Of a stretch of 64,000 bases of DNA, positions 53,497 to 64,000 are shown piece after piece; position 1 is the first letter of the stretch; the number at the start of each line of letters is the position of its first letter. A program made the position numbers and the translations under genes. The DNA is from Pseudomonas pseudonitroreducens (lineage in GTDB: Bacteria; Pseudomonadota; Gammaproteobacteria; Pseudomonadales; Pseudomonadaceae). The DNA lies in NCBI RefSeq assembly GCF_021603645.1, contig NZ_BQHJ01000010.1, positions 62,001 through 126,000 on the forward strand, in the 5' to 3' direction. The notes under the pieces are model-generated. The model worked only from the letters and a program-made list of their open reading frames with translations. It searched no databases and was not told where the DNA came from.

Positions 53497-53560
53497 CCAG
53501 GCTAAAGGCTGCAAGCCGCAGGCGGTTGGCATGTAGCCTGCCGCCTGCGGCCTGTAACTG
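53497..53560. repeat. Hairpin repeat after hslU (GGCAGGCTTCAGG family, diverged)
   Basis: GCCGCAGGCGG at 53515-53525 is perfectly complementary to 53541-53551 with a 15-base loop, and flanking AGGCTGCAAGC/GTAGCCTG recalls the copies at 22354 and 45305. Directly downstream of hslU. Confidence 0.65.
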
Positions 53561-53563
53561 CTC

Positions 53564-54904
53564 TTAGAGAATGTAGCGCGACAGGTCTTCGTCCTGGGCC
53601 AGTTCGCCAAGGTGACCGTTGACGTAGGCCGCGTCGATCACGATGGCCTTGTCGCTGTGCTCGCTGGCGAGGTCGGCGGCATCGAACGACACCTCTTCGA
53701 GCAGGCGCTCGAGCAGGGTGTGCAGGCGACGGGCACCGATGTTCTCGGTCTTCTCGTTGACCTGGAAGGCGATCTCCGCGAGACGCTTGATGCCGTCGGC
53801 GGCGAACTCGATGTCCAGGCCTTCGGTCTTCAGCAGCGCGGTGTACTGCTCGGTCAGCGAAGCGTGGGGCTCGCTGAGGATGCGCTCGAAGTCACTGGGG
53901 CTCAGGGCCTTCAGTTCGACGCGGATCGGCAGACGGCCCTGCAGTTCCGGTACCAGGTCGCTAGGCTTGGACAGGTGGAACGCGCCCGAGGCGATGAACA
54001 GGATGTGGTCGGTCTTCACCATGCCCAGCTTGGTGTTCACGGTGCAGCCTTCGATCAGCGGCAGCAGGTCACGCTGCACGCCCTCGCGGGACACATCGGC
54101 GCCGCCGACGTTGCCGCGCTTGGCGATCTTGTCGATCTCGTCGATGAAGACGATGCCGTTCTGCTCCACCGCTTCCAGGGCGCGGGCCTTGAGGTCTTCT
54201 TCGTTGACCAGGCGCTGCGCTTCCTCGTCGCGGATCAGCTTCATGGCCTCGGCGACCTTCAGCTTGCGGCTCTTGCGCTTGCCCTTGCCCATGTTGGAGA
54301 ACAGGTTCTGCAACTGGTTGGTCATCTCTTCCATGCCGGGCGGGGCCATGATTTCCACGCCCGAGGGGATGTCGGCGACCTCGATGTCGATTTCCTTGTC
54401 GTCCAGTTGGCCTTCGCGCAGGCGCTTGCGGAACAGCTGGCGGGTGTTGGAATCCTCGCGCGCCGGCTCGTCGCCGAAGCCGGTGGTGCGTGCCGGCGGC
54501 AGCAGCGCGTCGAGGATGCGCTCTTCGGCGGCATCTTCGGCGCGGTACTTGACCTTCTGCACTTCCTGCTCGCGGAGCATCTTGATCGCGGCATCGGCGA
54601 GGTCGCGGATGATCGACTCGACGTCACGGCCGACATAGCCGACTTCGGTGAACTTGGTCGCTTCCACCTTGATGAACGGCGCGTTGGCCAGCTTGGCCAG
54701 GCGACGGGCGATCTCGGTCTTGCCGACGCCGGTCGGGCCGATCATCAGGATGTTCTTCGGCGTCACTTCGGCGCGCAACTCGGCCGGCAGCTGCATGCGC
54801 CGCCAGCGGTTGCGCAGGGCGATGGCGACGGCGCGCTTGGCATCGTCCTGGCCGATGATGTGGCGGTTGAGTTCGTGGACGATCTCGCGGGGAGTCATGG
54901 ACAT
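53564..54904 (-). CDS. hslU: ATP-dependent protease ATPase subunit HslU
   Basis: 446 residues starting [23 protein letters not shown]+ unfoldase with Walker [19 protein letters not shown] near 58, Walker [17 protein letters not shown] near 250, sensor-2 [17 protein letters not shown] near 395, and the C-terminal DLSRYIL tail that inserts into HslV. Works with HslV on misfolded proteins. The longer ATG at 54937 is rejected. 29 bp after hslV. Confidence 0.98.
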   Translation of the reverse strand: MSMTPREIVHELNRHIIGQDDAKRAVAIALRNRWRRMQLPAELRAEVTPKNILMIGPTGVGKTEIARRLAKLANAPFIKVEATKFTEVGYVGRDVESIIRDLADAAIKMLREQEVQKVKYRAEDAAEERILDALLPPARTTGFGDEPAREDSNTRQLFRKRLREGQLDDKEIDIEVADIPSGVEIMAPPGMEEMTNQLQNLFSNMGKGKRKSRKLKVAEAMKLIRDEEAQRLVNEEDLKARALEAVEQNGIVFIDEIDKIAKRGNVGGADVSREGVQRDLLPLIEGCTVNTKLGMVKTDHILFIASGAFHLSKPSDLVPELQGRLPIRVELKALSPSDFERILSEPHASLTEQYTALLKTEGLDIEFAADGIKRLAEIAFQVNEKTENIGARRLHTLLERLLEEVSFDAADLASEHSDKAIVIDAAYVNGHLGELAQDEDLSRYIL

Positions 54905-54933
54905 TTGACGGGTTACTCCGGAACGACAACGCC

Positions 54934-55470
54934 TCAAAGGGCGCTGTCGAGCTCCTCGATGGTCAGGTTCTGGTTGGTGAACACGCAGATGGAGCCGGCG
55001 ATGTTCAGCGCGGTCTCGGCGATTTCGCGGGCGCTCATCTCGTCGTTGGCCTTCTGCAGCAGCGCCATCGCGGCCGCCTGGGCGAAGCCGCCACCGGAGC
55101 CCATGGCGATCAGGCCATGCTCGGGTTCGACGACGTCACCGTTGCCGGTGATGATCAGCGAGGCGTCCTTGTTGGCCACGGCGAGCATGGCTTCCAGGCG
55201 GCTCAGGGAACGATCGGTACGCCAGTCCTTGGCCAGTTCGACGGCGGCGCGCACCAGGTGGCCCTGGTGTTTTTCCAGCTGCTGCTCGAAGCGTTCGAAG
55301 AGGGTGAAGGCATCGGCGGTGGCGCCGGCGAAGCCGGCCAGCACTTCACCGTGGTACAGGCGGCGGACTTTCTTCGCGTTGCCTTTCATCACGGTGTTGC
55401 CCAGGGAAACCTGGCCGTCGCCGCCCATGACGACTTTGCCGTTACGGCGGACAGATACGATGGTGGTCAA
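54934..55470 (-). CDS. hslV: ATP-dependent protease peptidase subunit HslV
   Basis: 178 residues. After removal of Met the N-terminal Thr2 ([20 protein letters not shown]) is the proteasome-type nucleophile; Lys and Gly-rich segments [20 protein letters not shown] and [20 protein letters not shown] are conserved. Forms the double hexameric chamber capped by HslU. First gene of hslVU. Confidence 0.98.
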   Translation of the reverse strand: MTTIVSVRRNGKVVMGGDGQVSLGNTVMKGNAKKVRRLYHGEVLAGFAGATADAFTLFERFEQQLEKHQGHLVRAAVELAKDWRTDRSLSRLEAMLAVANKDASLIITGNGDVVEPEHGLIAMGSGGGFAQAAAMALLQKANDEMSAREIAETALNIAGSICVFTNQNLTIEELDSAL

Positions 55471-55604
55471 GGGTCTTACTCCACACTAGCGGGGCGATGT
55501 GCCCGAATGCAGAGTCAGATGGGGACTCGGTCGGCGGGGTTCAAGTCCTGCACCGGACGAGTAGCGCGCATTTCTCGCGCCGCTCGTCGGTGCGGGCCTT
55601 GGAA

Positions 55605-56417
55605 TCAGCGGGTCTGGCGCTGCTGTAACAGCAGGTTGCTGAAGCCGTTGCCGGCCAGTTGCTTCTGCGCGGCGGAGGCCTTGGCGCGGTCGCCGTAGGG
55701 GCCGACCATCACCCGGTACCATGTTTCGTCGCGTACCGTGCCGGACTCCACGCGGGCGTTCTGGCCCATCATGATGATCTGCGCGCGCAGGTGGTCGGCG
55801 TCGGTCTGTTTGCGGAACGAGCCCGCCTGCAGGTAGTACTGCGTCGCGGCCACGGCTGGCGGCGGGGTCGGCTTGGCCGGTGCGCTATCGCTGGCCGGAG
55901 CCTGCGGCAGGGCCTGCTTCTGCGCGCTGGCGACCTGGGTCGCTGGCGGCGTGGCGGGCGTTGCCGGCTTGACCACTGCGGGCGGTGGCGGAGTCTGGCC
56001 GCTCAGGGCGGTCAGGGCGCGCTGGGTGTCGATTTTCTCGGCTTCTTCCTTGGTCGCGACCACGGTCGGCGGCGGAGTCGGCTTGGCCGGTGGCGGCACG
56101 GCCTCCGGCGGCACGGCGACTTCCGAGCCCGGCAGCAGGGTGTAGAAGTCGTACTTGGGCTTGACCCCGGTGGGTGCCGCCGGCTGCTGCGGTTGCACGG
56201 TGCCGGAGGGCTTGTTGGAGCCGACCACGGTCTTGGGCGCTTCCGGCTTCTCGCGTTTGACGTCGTTGCGACCCGGCTCCAGCTTCATCAGGAACATGAT
56301 GAAGCCGCCGATGGCCAGGCCGGCGACCAGCCAGACCCAGCCGGGGACCGACGTCTTCTTGGCCGGGGCCTGGTAGCGGCTGGCGCCGCGCTTGGGAGCG
56401 GGTTTCTTTTTCGCCAT
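55605..56417 (-). CDS. ftsN: FtsN-like SPOR domain cell division protein
   Basis: 270 residues: basic cytoplasmic N-terminus (MAKKKPAPKRGASRYQAPAK), one membrane helix near 28-44 (VWLVAGLAIGGFIMFLM), a long Pro/Ala-rich periplasmic linker, and a C-terminal SPOR domain (about 190-268; YYLQAGSFRKQTDADHLRAQ) that binds denuded glycan at the septum. Located between argS and hslV, the usual ftsN site, 6 bp after argS. Name by position and architecture. Confidence 0.93.
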   Translation of the reverse strand: MAKKKPAPKRGASRYQAPAKKTSVPGWVWLVAGLAIGGFIMFLMKLEPGRNDVKREKPEAPKTVVGSNKPSGTVQPQQPAAPTGVKPKYDFYTLLPGSEVAVPPEAVPPPAKPTPPPTVVATKEEAEKIDTQRALTALSGQTPPPPAVVKPATPATPPATQVASAQKQALPQAPASDSAPAKPTPPPAVAATQYYLQAGSFRKQTDADHLRAQIIMMGQNARVESGTVRDETWYRVMVGPYGDRAKASAAQKQLAGNGFSNLLLQQRQTR

Positions 56418-56423
56418 GGGTGC

Positions 56424-58226
<1,803 letters not shown>

Positions 58227-58368
58227 TTATCCGTGGCCGGGCATGGCTTGCCAACCGCGGAACGCTCCGAGTTCAGTCTCGCCGCTGTGCCATCCGTCGC
58301 GGCTGATGGAAGTCAATGTAGGACGGTTCCGGCGCGGCGGACGGGTTCTTGGGAATAAAAGAGGGTCG

Positions 58369-60588
58369 TCAGAACAGATCGATCGGGTCGACATCCAGCG
58401 ACCAGCGTACCTGGCGCCCGCCGGGCATGCCCTCGAGCGTTTGCAGCCAGGGCGTGAGAAGACGGTGCAGTGGTGCGCGGGCCGTGCTCATCAGCAGCAA
58501 CTGGGCGCGATAGCGGCCGGCGCGGCGCTCCATGGGCGCGGGTACCGGGCCGAGGAGCTCCACCTCGTGGCCGAGCGCAGCTTGCAGGCGTTCGGCCTCG
58601 GCGCAGGCTTCGTCGAGGAAACCCTCCGCCTGCCCAGGCTTGTGCGCCTCGGCGCGCAGCAGCGCCAGGTGGGCGAATGGCGGCAGGCCGGCGGCGCGGC
58701 GCTCGGTGAGGGCCTGCTCGGCGAAGGCGAAGTAGCCCTGCTCGGTGAGTTGCACCAGCAGCGGGTGGTCGGCCAGATGAGTCTGGATCAGCACGCGGCC
58801 CGGTTCCTCGGCGCGCCCGGCGCGGCCGGCGACCTGGACGATCTGCTGGGCCATGCGCTCGCTGGCGCGGAAGTCGGCGGAGAACAGCCCGCCATCGGCA
58901 TCGAGGATTGCTACCAGGGTGACCCGCGGGAAGTGGTGTCCCTTGGCGAGCATCTGGGTGCCGACCAGGATGCATGGCTCGCCCTTGTTGATGGTGGCGA
59001 ACAGGTCGCGCATGGCGTGTTTGCGCGAGGTGCTGTCGCGGTCGATGCGCAGCACCGGGTAATCCGGGAAGAGGATGCGCAGGCGCTCCTCGGCGCGCTC
59101 GGTGCCGGCGCCGACCGGGCGCAGGTCCACCGTGCCGCATTTCGGGCAGTTGCGCGGCGGCCGCTCGCGGTGGTCGCAGTGGTGGCAGCGCAGCTCGCCG
59201 CTGCCCTGGTGCACGGTCATCCGCGCATCGCAGCGCGGACACTGGCTGATCCAGCCGCAGTCGTGGCACAGCAGGGTCGGGGCGAAGCCGCGGCGGTTCA
59301 GGTAGACCAGCACCTGCTGGCCGGCGGCCAGGGTTTCCTTGATCGAGCGCTGCAACGGCATGGAGATGCCGGAATCCAGCGGCAGGCTCTTCACGTCCAG
59401 ACGGTGGAACTTCGGCTGGTGCGCGCCCCCGGCTCGCTGGGTCAGGCGCAGCAGGCCGTAGCGGCCGCTCTGGGCGTTGTGCAGGCTTTCCAGCGCAGGG
59501 GTGGCCGAACCGAGCAGGATCGGCAGGTTTTCCAGGCGCGCGCGCACCATGGCGAGGTCGCGGGCGTGGTAGCGCAGGCCTTCCTGCTGTTTATAGGAAG
59601 CGTCGTGCTCCTCGTCGATGATGATCAGCCCCGGATTCTTCATCGGGGTGAACAATGCCGAGCGGGTGCCGATGATGATGTCCGCCTCGCCGTCACGGGC
59701 CGCCAGCCAGGCGTCGAGGCGCTCGCGGTCGGTCAGGGCCGAGTGCAGCAGGGCGATCCGCGCGTTGAAGCGGCGCTCGAAGCGGCTCAGGGTCTGCGGG
59801 CCGAGGTTGATCTCGGGGATCAGCACCAGCGCCTGCTTGCCGGCTTCCAGAGTCTCGCGGATCAGTTGCAGGTAAACCTCGGTCTTGCCGCTGCCGGTAA
59901 CGCCGGCCAGGAGGAAGCTGTGGAAGCTGCCGAAGCCGGCGCGCACGGCCTCGAAGGCGGCGCGTTGCTCGGCATTGAGCGGCAGCTCTGCCTGCGCCAG
60001 CCAGGGGCCGTGGTGCGGCGACACGCGATGCTCGCGCACTTCCAGGGTGACCAGGCCCTTTTCCTGGAGCAGGTCGAGGCTGTCCTTGTTGATCTGCAAC
60101 TGGCTGAGCAGGTCGTGGGCAACGCCGTGGGGGTGCTGCTTGAGAATCTTCAACGTCTCGCGCTGGCGCGGTGCGCGAGCCAGGCGCGGGTCTTCCTCGC
60201 GCGCGCCCGGTTCGGCGTGCCAGAAGCGCTGCTGGCGCGCCTCGGCCGGGTCGCCCTGGCGCAGCAGGTTGGGCAGCGCCCAGGAGAAAGTGTCGCCCAG
60301 GCTGTGCTGGTAGTACTGCGATGTCCAGCGGCACAGCTCCAGCAGGTGTGCCGGCATCGGCGGCTCGTGGTCGAGCACGGCCAGGGCCGGGCGCAGCTTG
60401 TCCGCCGGCACGTCGGAGGTTTCCACCTTGTCCACCAGGACGCCGACCATTTCGCGGCGGCCGAACGGCACGCGCAGGCGTACGCCCGGTTGCAGGCGCG
60501 CTACGTCGACCCCGCGTGGCGGCAGGTAATCGAACAGGCGGCGCAGCGGCGAGGGTAGGGCGAGACGCAGGATGGAGGGTGAGGACAC
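58369..60588 (-). CDS. priA: Primosomal replication restart helicase PriA
   Basis: 739 residues if started at the GTG giving VSSPSILRLALPSPLRRLFD, equal to the length I recall for PAO1 PriA; an ATG at 60636 would add 16 residues, and neither start has a clear Shine-Dalgarno. 3'-DNA-binding domain, then superfamily 2 helicase with Walker A AGVTGSGKTEVYLQ near 230 and DEEH box LIIIDEEHDASYKQ near 318. Eight zinc-binding Cys are in CHDCGWISQCPRC and CHHCDHRERPPRNCPKC. Restarts stalled replication forks. Divergent from rpmE. Confidence 0.96.
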   Translation of the reverse strand: MSSPSILRLALPSPLRRLFDYLPPRGVDVARLQPGVRLRVPFGRREMVGVLVDKVETSDVPADKLRPALAVLDHEPPMPAHLLELCRWTSQYYQHSLGDTFSWALPNLLRQGDPAEARQQRFWHAEPGAREEDPRLARAPRQRETLKILKQHPHGVAHDLLSQLQINKDSLDLLQEKGLVTLEVREHRVSPHHGPWLAQAELPLNAEQRAAFEAVRAGFGSFHSFLLAGVTGSGKTEVYLQLIRETLEAGKQALVLIPEINLGPQTLSRFERRFNARIALLHSALTDRERLDAWLAARDGEADIIIGTRSALFTPMKNPGLIIIDEEHDASYKQQEGLRYHARDLAMVRARLENLPILLGSATPALESLHNAQSGRYGLLRLTQRAGGAHQPKFHRLDVKSLPLDSGISMPLQRSIKETLAAGQQVLVYLNRRGFAPTLLCHDCGWISQCPRCDARMTVHQGSGELRCHHCDHRERPPRNCPKCGTVDLRPVGAGTERAEERLRILFPDYPVLRIDRDSTSRKHAMRDLFATINKGEPCILVGTQMLAKGHHFPRVTLVAILDADGGLFSADFRASERMAQQIVQVAGRAGRAEEPGRVLIQTHLADHPLLVQLTEQGYFAFAEQALTERRAAGLPPFAHLALLRAEAHKPGQAEGFLDEACAEAERLQAALGHEVELLGPVPAPMERRAGRYRAQLLLMSTARAPLHRLLTPWLQTLEGMPGGRQVRWSLDVDPIDLF

Positions 60589-60660
60589 GCGGTGCGATTC
60601 CGGGTGGCGAGAAGCATTCGATGGTAGCATGGGCAATGCGACGGTCGGTCATGCCTGATC

Positions 60661-60688
60661 TTGCGTTGAAAGCGTTCTCTGGTATGAT
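60661..60688 (+). promoter_or_regulatory. Promoter of rpmE
   Basis: -35 TTGCGT (60661-60666), 16-bp spacer, -10 TATGAT (60683-60688). Predicted start near 60695, giving a leader of about 110 nt. Confidence 0.65.
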
Positions 60689-60694
60689 CCACGC

Positions 60695-60805
60695 CCTTAA
60701 TTTCCGTGCGGTGCCCGGTAAAAGATCCCGCCCGCGGTCCTCGATGACCGTGGCTCGGCTTCTGCCAGAGACTGGGTGGCGGCACACCACTGAGAGGAAG
60801 AGACC
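60695..60805 (+). promoter_or_regulatory. rpmE 5' leader, candidate L31 autoregulatory element
   Basis: Leader with a hairpin CCGCGGTC / GACCGTGG around CTCGAT (from about 60731) and further GC-rich pairing (GCCA/TGGC near 60768-60783). Gammaproteobacterial rpmE mRNAs carry leader structures through which L31 represses its own synthesis. I recognise only hairpins here, not a family-specific consensus. Confidence 0.4.
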
Positions 60806-61021
60806 ATGAAACCGGAAATCCATCCCGCGTACGAAGACATCGAAGCTACCTGCAGCTGTGGCAACGTGATCAAGACCCGTTCCACCCTGTGCAAGGGCAT
60901 TCACCTGGACGTCTGCTCCGAGTGCCACCCCTTCTACACCGGTAAGCAGAAAGTTCTGGACACTGGCGGCCGTATCGACCGCTTCAACCAGCGCTTCGCC
61001 ATGTTCGGCGGCAAGAAGTAA
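60806..61021 (+). CDS. rpmE: Ribosomal protein bL31 (zinc-binding form)
   Basis: 71 residues. Four Cys at 16, 18, 37 and 40 (CSC and CSEC) make this the zinc-containing C+ type. Also [31 protein letters not shown] precedes the ATG. Part of the 50S central protuberance. Its intrinsic terminator lies inside the start of the next gene. Confidence 0.98.
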   Translation: MKPEIHPAYEDIEATCSCGNVIKTRSTLCKGIHLDVCSECHPFYTGKQKVLDTGGRIDRFNQRFAMFGGKK

Positions 61022-61046
61022 GATCGATTTCCGGGAAAGGCCGACG

Positions 61047-61850
61047 ATGGTTTTTCACGGTAACTCGAAAAAGGCGTCCCTCGTGGGCGCCTTTTTTATG
61101 GCCGTCCTTTTTTCCCTGGACGCCAGCGCTGTTGCCTGCCCGAAGCCTGCTTCGGAGGAAACGGTGCGCGTGGCGCGGGTAGTGGACGGTGACACGCTCA
61201 AGCTGGCCGACGGCCGCAGCGTTCGCCTGATCGGCGTGAATGCCCCCGAGCTGGCCCATCACGGCCGCTCCGAGGAGCCCTTTGCCGTCGCCGCCCAGCG
61301 TCGCCTGCAGGAACTGGTGGCGGCCAATGACGGCGAAGTCGGCCTGGTTGTCGGTCGGCAAGGCAAGGACAAGTACGGCCGCACACTGGCCCACACCTAT
61401 GACGCCGGCGGCAACAACCTTGAATCCCGGTTGCTCGCCGAAGGTCTGGGCTACCTTGTAGCTATCGCACCCAACACCGAGCTCACTGCCTGTCAGCAGG
61501 CCGCTGAGCGCGTGGCGCGCAGCGCCAAGCTGGGGTTGTGGAAAAAGTCCCCGGTGCAGACGGCGCAGCAACTTCAGGAAAGCGGCTTCGCGGTGGTGCG
61601 CGGGCGAGTCCAGCAGGTCCAGCGCAATCGCGGCGGCCTGTGGCTGGATCTCGATGGTCCGCTGGTGCTGCGGATCGAAGCAAAGCTCCTGAAGCGCTTC
61701 GACGATGCAGCCCTGCGCGATCTCAAGGGAAGACAGGTGGAGGCGCGCGGCTGGGTCATCGACCGTGCCGCGCGCGGTGGCGTGAAACCCGGACAGGCGC
61801 GCTGGATGCTGCCTGTGACCGATCCGGCGATGATGGAGGTATTGCCATGA
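61047..61850 (+). CDS. Exported thermonuclease-family protein (SNase domain)
   Basis: 267 residues. Signal peptide MVFHGNSKKASLVGAFFMAV then FSLDASAVA; SNase domain about 40-165 with VVDGDTLKLADGRSVRLIGV, NAPELAHHG and DKYGRTLAHTY matching the catalytic Arg/Glu/Arg pattern of staphylococcal nuclease. The C-terminal ~90 residues form an OB-like extra domain (VRGRVQQVQRNRGGLWLDLD). An internal ATG at 61098 would remove the charged n-region and half the hydrophobic core, so 61047 is preferred. The rpmE terminator is embedded in codons 8-17. Overlaps the next gene by four bases. Confidence 0.9.
   Translation: MVFHGNSKKASLVGAFFMAVLFSLDASAVACPKPASEETVRVARVVDGDTLKLADGRSVRLIGVNAPELAHHGRSEEPFAVAAQRRLQELVAANDGEVGLVVGRQGKDKYGRTLAHTYDAGGNNLESRLLAEGLGYLVAIAPNTELTACQQAAERVARSAKLGLWKKSPVQTAQQLQESGFAVVRGRVQQVQRNRGGLWLDLDGPLVLRIEAKLLKRFDDAALRDLKGRQVEARGWVIDRAARGGVKPGQARWMLPVTDPAMMEVLP
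61067..61097 (+). terminator. Intrinsic terminator of rpmE inside the nuclease coding sequence
   Basis: 12-bp stem 61068-61079 with 61085-61096 (AAAAAGGCGTCC / GGGCGCCTTTTT, one U-G pair), 5-base loop CTCGT and T-run to 61097. It starts 46 bp after the rpmE stop and, read in frame, encodes KKASLVGAFF of the nuclease signal peptide. Confidence 0.85.
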
Positions 61851-63298
61851 GCTTGCGCTCGTTCGGAATTCTGGCCCTGCTGGCGCTGATGGGCGTCCTC
61901 GGCGGTTGCGCCACCAACCCGGCTACCGGCAAGTCTGACTTCGTCATGATGAGCGAGCAGAGCGAGCTGGAGATGGGCCAGAAGTACAGCCAGGAAATCG
62001 CCAAGCAATACCCGCGCTACGAGGATGCGAAGCTGCAGGCCTACGTCCAGCAGGTCGGCGAACGGGTCGCCCGCGCCGGCGACCGGCCGCAGCTGCAGTA
62101 TCACTTCACGGTCATCGACACCCCTGACATCAACGCCTTCGCCCTGCCCGGCGGCTACATCTATATCCACCGCGGGCTGATGGCGTATCTGGGCTCGGAG
62201 GCGGAACTGGCGGCCGTGCTCGGCCATGAAGTCGGCCACGTTACCGCGCGGCACAGTGTCAAGCAGCAAAGCCAGTCCAGCGCCTGGAACATCCTTGGTC
62301 AGGCCGTGGCCATTGGCACCGGCGTCGGCGCCGCCGCCGACCTCACCAACGTGCTCGGCACCGCCTTCGTGCGCGGCTATGGCCGCGACATGGAACTGGA
62401 GGCCGACGGCCTGGGCGCCAAGTACCTGGCTCGCGCCGGCTACGATCCCACCGCGATGATCCAGGTGGTGCGGGTGCTGAAGAACCAGGAAGACTTCGCC
62501 CGTGACGAGGCCGCGCGCAAGGGGCAGGCAGCCCAGCCGGTGGGCTACCACGGGCTGTTCGACACCCATCCGGACAACGACCAGCGCCTGAAACAGGTGA
62601 TCGGGCCGGCCCAGGCCCTGGCTGCCAGCGGTCAGCGCGAAGTCGGTGCCGAGCGCTACCTGAAGGCCATCGACGGCATGCCCTTCGGCGACTCCGCCTC
62701 CAGTGGCGTGCGCCGCGGGCAGAGCTTCTACCACACGGAACTGGACTTCACCCTGACCTACCCCGCGGGCTGGGGCATTCTCAACCAGCCGACCGCCCTG
62801 GTCGGCTTCACCGCCGACCAGCAGGCCTACATCGGCATGAAGCTGGTGCAGCGCGAGGGCCAGCTGACGCCGGCGGAATACCTGCGCAAGGGGACTGGTG
62901 GGCGGCTATCGAACGAAGAAAGCTTCCAGCAGGCCGGCCTGGATGTCGCCACCGGTGTGGTGCCGGGTTCGCCGGCGCGGCGCGTGGCGGTGGTCTACCA
63001 GAAGGACCGCGCCTACCTCTTCGTTGGTGCGGTCAAAGGCCGCGCCTCCCTGGAGAGCGTCGACGACGAATTCATGCAGGTCATCCGCAGCTTCAGGCCG
63101 ATGCGCGCAGACGAACAGAAATACGCACAACCCCGCCGGATCGCCGTTGTTCAGGTCAAATCCGGGCAGACTGTCGAGCAGTTCGCGAAGGCTGAATCCG
63201 GTCCGGAATCTGACTCGATAAATCGTATACGTTTATTGAATGACTTGTATCCAACTGGTCAGCCAAAACCGGGCGATTGGCTGAAAGTCGTACGCTAG
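61847..63298 (+). CDS. M48-family metalloprotease lipoprotein with C-terminal LysM-like region
   Basis: 483 residues from [20 protein letters not shown] with lipobox GGCA and Cys21; the ATG overlaps the nuclease stop (ATGA). Zinc motif HEVGH near 124 ([17 protein letters not shown]) and third ligand in [19 protein letters not shown]. The middle region (about 280-410) has no recognised motif. The last ~50 residues ([18 protein letters not shown] ... [11 protein letters not shown]) resemble a LysM module, suggesting peptidoglycan contact. Probably periplasmic, facing outer-membrane quality control as in BepA/LoiP relatives (inference). Matches PA5047 by position. Confidence 0.92.
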   Translation: MSLRSFGILALLALMGVLGGCATNPATGKSDFVMMSEQSELEMGQKYSQEIAKQYPRYEDAKLQAYVQQVGERVARAGDRPQLQYHFTVIDTPDINAFALPGGYIYIHRGLMAYLGSEAELAAVLGHEVGHVTARHSVKQQSQSSAWNILGQAVAIGTGVGAAADLTNVLGTAFVRGYGRDMELEADGLGAKYLARAGYDPTAMIQVVRVLKNQEDFARDEAARKGQAAQPVGYHGLFDTHPDNDQRLKQVIGPAQALAASGQREVGAERYLKAIDGMPFGDSASSGVRRGQSFYHTELDFTLTYPAGWGILNQPTALVGFTADQQAYIGMKLVQREGQLTPAEYLRKGTGGRLSNEESFQQAGLDVATGVVPGSPARRVAVVYQKDRAYLFVGAVKGRASLESVDDEFMQVIRSFRPMRADEQKYAQPRRIAVVQVKSGQTVEQFAKAESGPESDSINRIRLLNDLYPTGQPKPGDWLKVVR

Positions 63299-63327
63299 AG
63301 GTCTTGACAGCAGGGGCTTGGGCTACC

Positions 63328-63356
63328 TTGGCAGGTGCGGGGTTTGTGCGTATGCT
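63328..63356 (+). promoter_or_regulatory. Promoter of malic enzyme gene
   Basis: -35 TTGGCA (63328-63333), 17-bp spacer, -10 TATGCT (63351-63356), 45 bp before the ATG. A TTGACA at 63304 is too far from this -10 to pair with it. Confidence 0.65.
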
Positions 63357-63401
63357 CGGGCCCCCGTCTGTCCAACAAGCAACAAAAGCGGAAGTGCCCA
63401 A

Positions 63402-64000
63402 ATGTCTGATCTCAAGACCGCTGCCCTCGAATATCACGCCCAACCCCGCCCCGGTAAACTGAGCGTCGAGCTGACCAAGCCGACCGTCACCGCCCGCGAC
63501 CTGTCGCTGGCGTACAGCCCGGGTGTCGCCGAGCCGGTGCGCGAAATCGCGCGTGATCCGGAACTGGCCTTCAAGTACACCGGCAAGGGCAACCTGGTCG
63601 CGGTCATTTCCGACGGCACCGCCATCCTCGGCCTGGGCAACCTCGGCCCGCTGGCCTCCAAGCCGGTGATGGAAGGCAAGGGCGTTCTGTTCAAGCGCTT
63701 CGCCGGGGTCGACGTGTTCGACATCGAAGTCGATGCCGAGAGCCCGCAGGCCTTCATCGATACCGTCAAGCGCATCTCCATCACCTTTGGCGGCATCAAC
63801 CTGGAAGACATCAAGGCACCCGAGTGCTTCGAGATCGAGCGCGCCCTGATCGAACAGTGCGACATCCCGGTGTTCCACGATGACCAGCACGGCACCGCCA
63901 TCGTGACCGCCGCCGGCATGCTCAACGCCCTGGAAATCGCCGGCAAGAAGCTCGAGACCGCGAAGATCGTCTGCCTCGGCGCTGGCGCTGCCGCCATCTC
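63402..64000 (+). CDS. maeB: NAD(P)-dependent malic enzyme (5' part, runs off window)
   Basis: First 199 residues. Starts [20 protein letters not shown]; contains [58 protein letters not shown] and [17 protein letters not shown], the malate and metal site of MaeB, then the Rossmann start [12 protein letters not shown]. Decarboxylates malate to pyruvate. Whether a C-terminal phosphotransacetylase-like domain follows cannot be seen. Matches PA5046. Confidence 0.95.
   Translation, partial: MSDLKTAALEYHAQPRPGKLSVELTKPTVTARDLSLAYSPGVAEPVREIARDPELAFKYTGKGNLVAVISDGTAILGLGNLGPLASKPVMEGKGVLFKRFAGVDVFDIEVDAESPQAFIDTVKRISITFGGINLEDIKAPECFEIERALIEQCDIPVFHDDQHGTAIVTAAGMLNALEIAGKKLETAKIVCLGAGAAAI

Noticed and set aside
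55534-55551. tRNA T-arm-like sequence GCGGG-GTTCAAGT-CCTGC between hslV and ftsN
   Set aside because: No acceptor, D or anticodon arm could be fitted around it; the flanking bases that should form the acceptor stem do not pair.
61538-63298. Longer start for the M48 peptidase inside the nuclease gene
   Set aside because: The lipoprotein signal with Cys21 begins at 61847, and the extra 103 codons are the nuclease gene in another frame.

Overview
The window is a chromosomal segment from a Pseudomonas, most likely a member of the P. aeruginosa group but not P. aeruginosa itself. It is GC-rich with strong G/C third-position bias. Gene content and order match P. aeruginosa PAO1 almost gene for gene, but protein sequences differ (for example MexR, a longer ChpA and an N-terminally extended PhaZ) and the repeat families differ. 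Species placement is inference from recalled PAO1 proteins; no search was run. No rRNA, tRNA, CRISPR array, insertion sequence, integrase or prophage gene was seen.

Layout. (1) 1-5087, minus strand: gshB, tonB3, algH/yqgE, ruvX, pyrR, pyrB and the start of the non-catalytic dihydroorotase gene pyrC'. (2) 5369-21354, plus strand: the complete Pil-Chp chemosensory cluster that controls type IV pilus twitching and surface sensing (pilG, pilH, pilI, pilJ, pilK, chpA, chpB, chpC, chpD, chpE). (3) 21618-27326: rsmE paralogue 1, bioA, a flavin amine oxidase, cytochrome b561, a YceI-family protein and mexR. (4) 27597-33372: the mexA-mexB-oprM multidrug efflux operon behind two MexR-type operators. 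(5) 33373-33802: a gene-free REP-rich junction. (6) 33803-44875, minus strand: UPF0158 gene, two tandem HBM-type chemoreceptors, rsmE paralogue 2, tatCBA, hisE, hisI, ubiB, ubiJ, ubiE. (7) 45026-52521: medium-chain-length polyhydroxyalkanoate (PHA) locus, with a PHA-system small protein, phaI and phaF on the plus strand facing phaC1-phaZ-phaC2-phaD on the minus strand. (8) 53117-64000: DUF971 gene, hslUV, ftsN-like gene, argS, priA, rpmE, nuclease, M48 lipoprotein peptidase and the start of a malic enzyme gene.

Regions 1-4 follow PAO1 PA0401-PA0427 in ascending order, whereas regions 6-8 follow PA5073-PA5046 in descending order. In PAO1 these blocks lie on opposite sides of oriC at similar distances, so the junction at 33.4-34.2 kb looks like the endpoint of an inversion spanning the origin. 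The junction holds inverted REP copies and an 88-bp partial duplication of the adjacent gene's 3' end.

I found no clearly new multi-gene system. The best unexplained items are: a potential multi-branched structured element in the phaZ-phaC2 gap whose two wobble pairs favour a plus-strand RNA; an array of about 13 aromatic-acidic short motifs in the long ChpA linker; the inversion junction with its REP-linked duplication; the rpmE terminator hairpin that also encodes a signal peptide; and the extended PhaZ.
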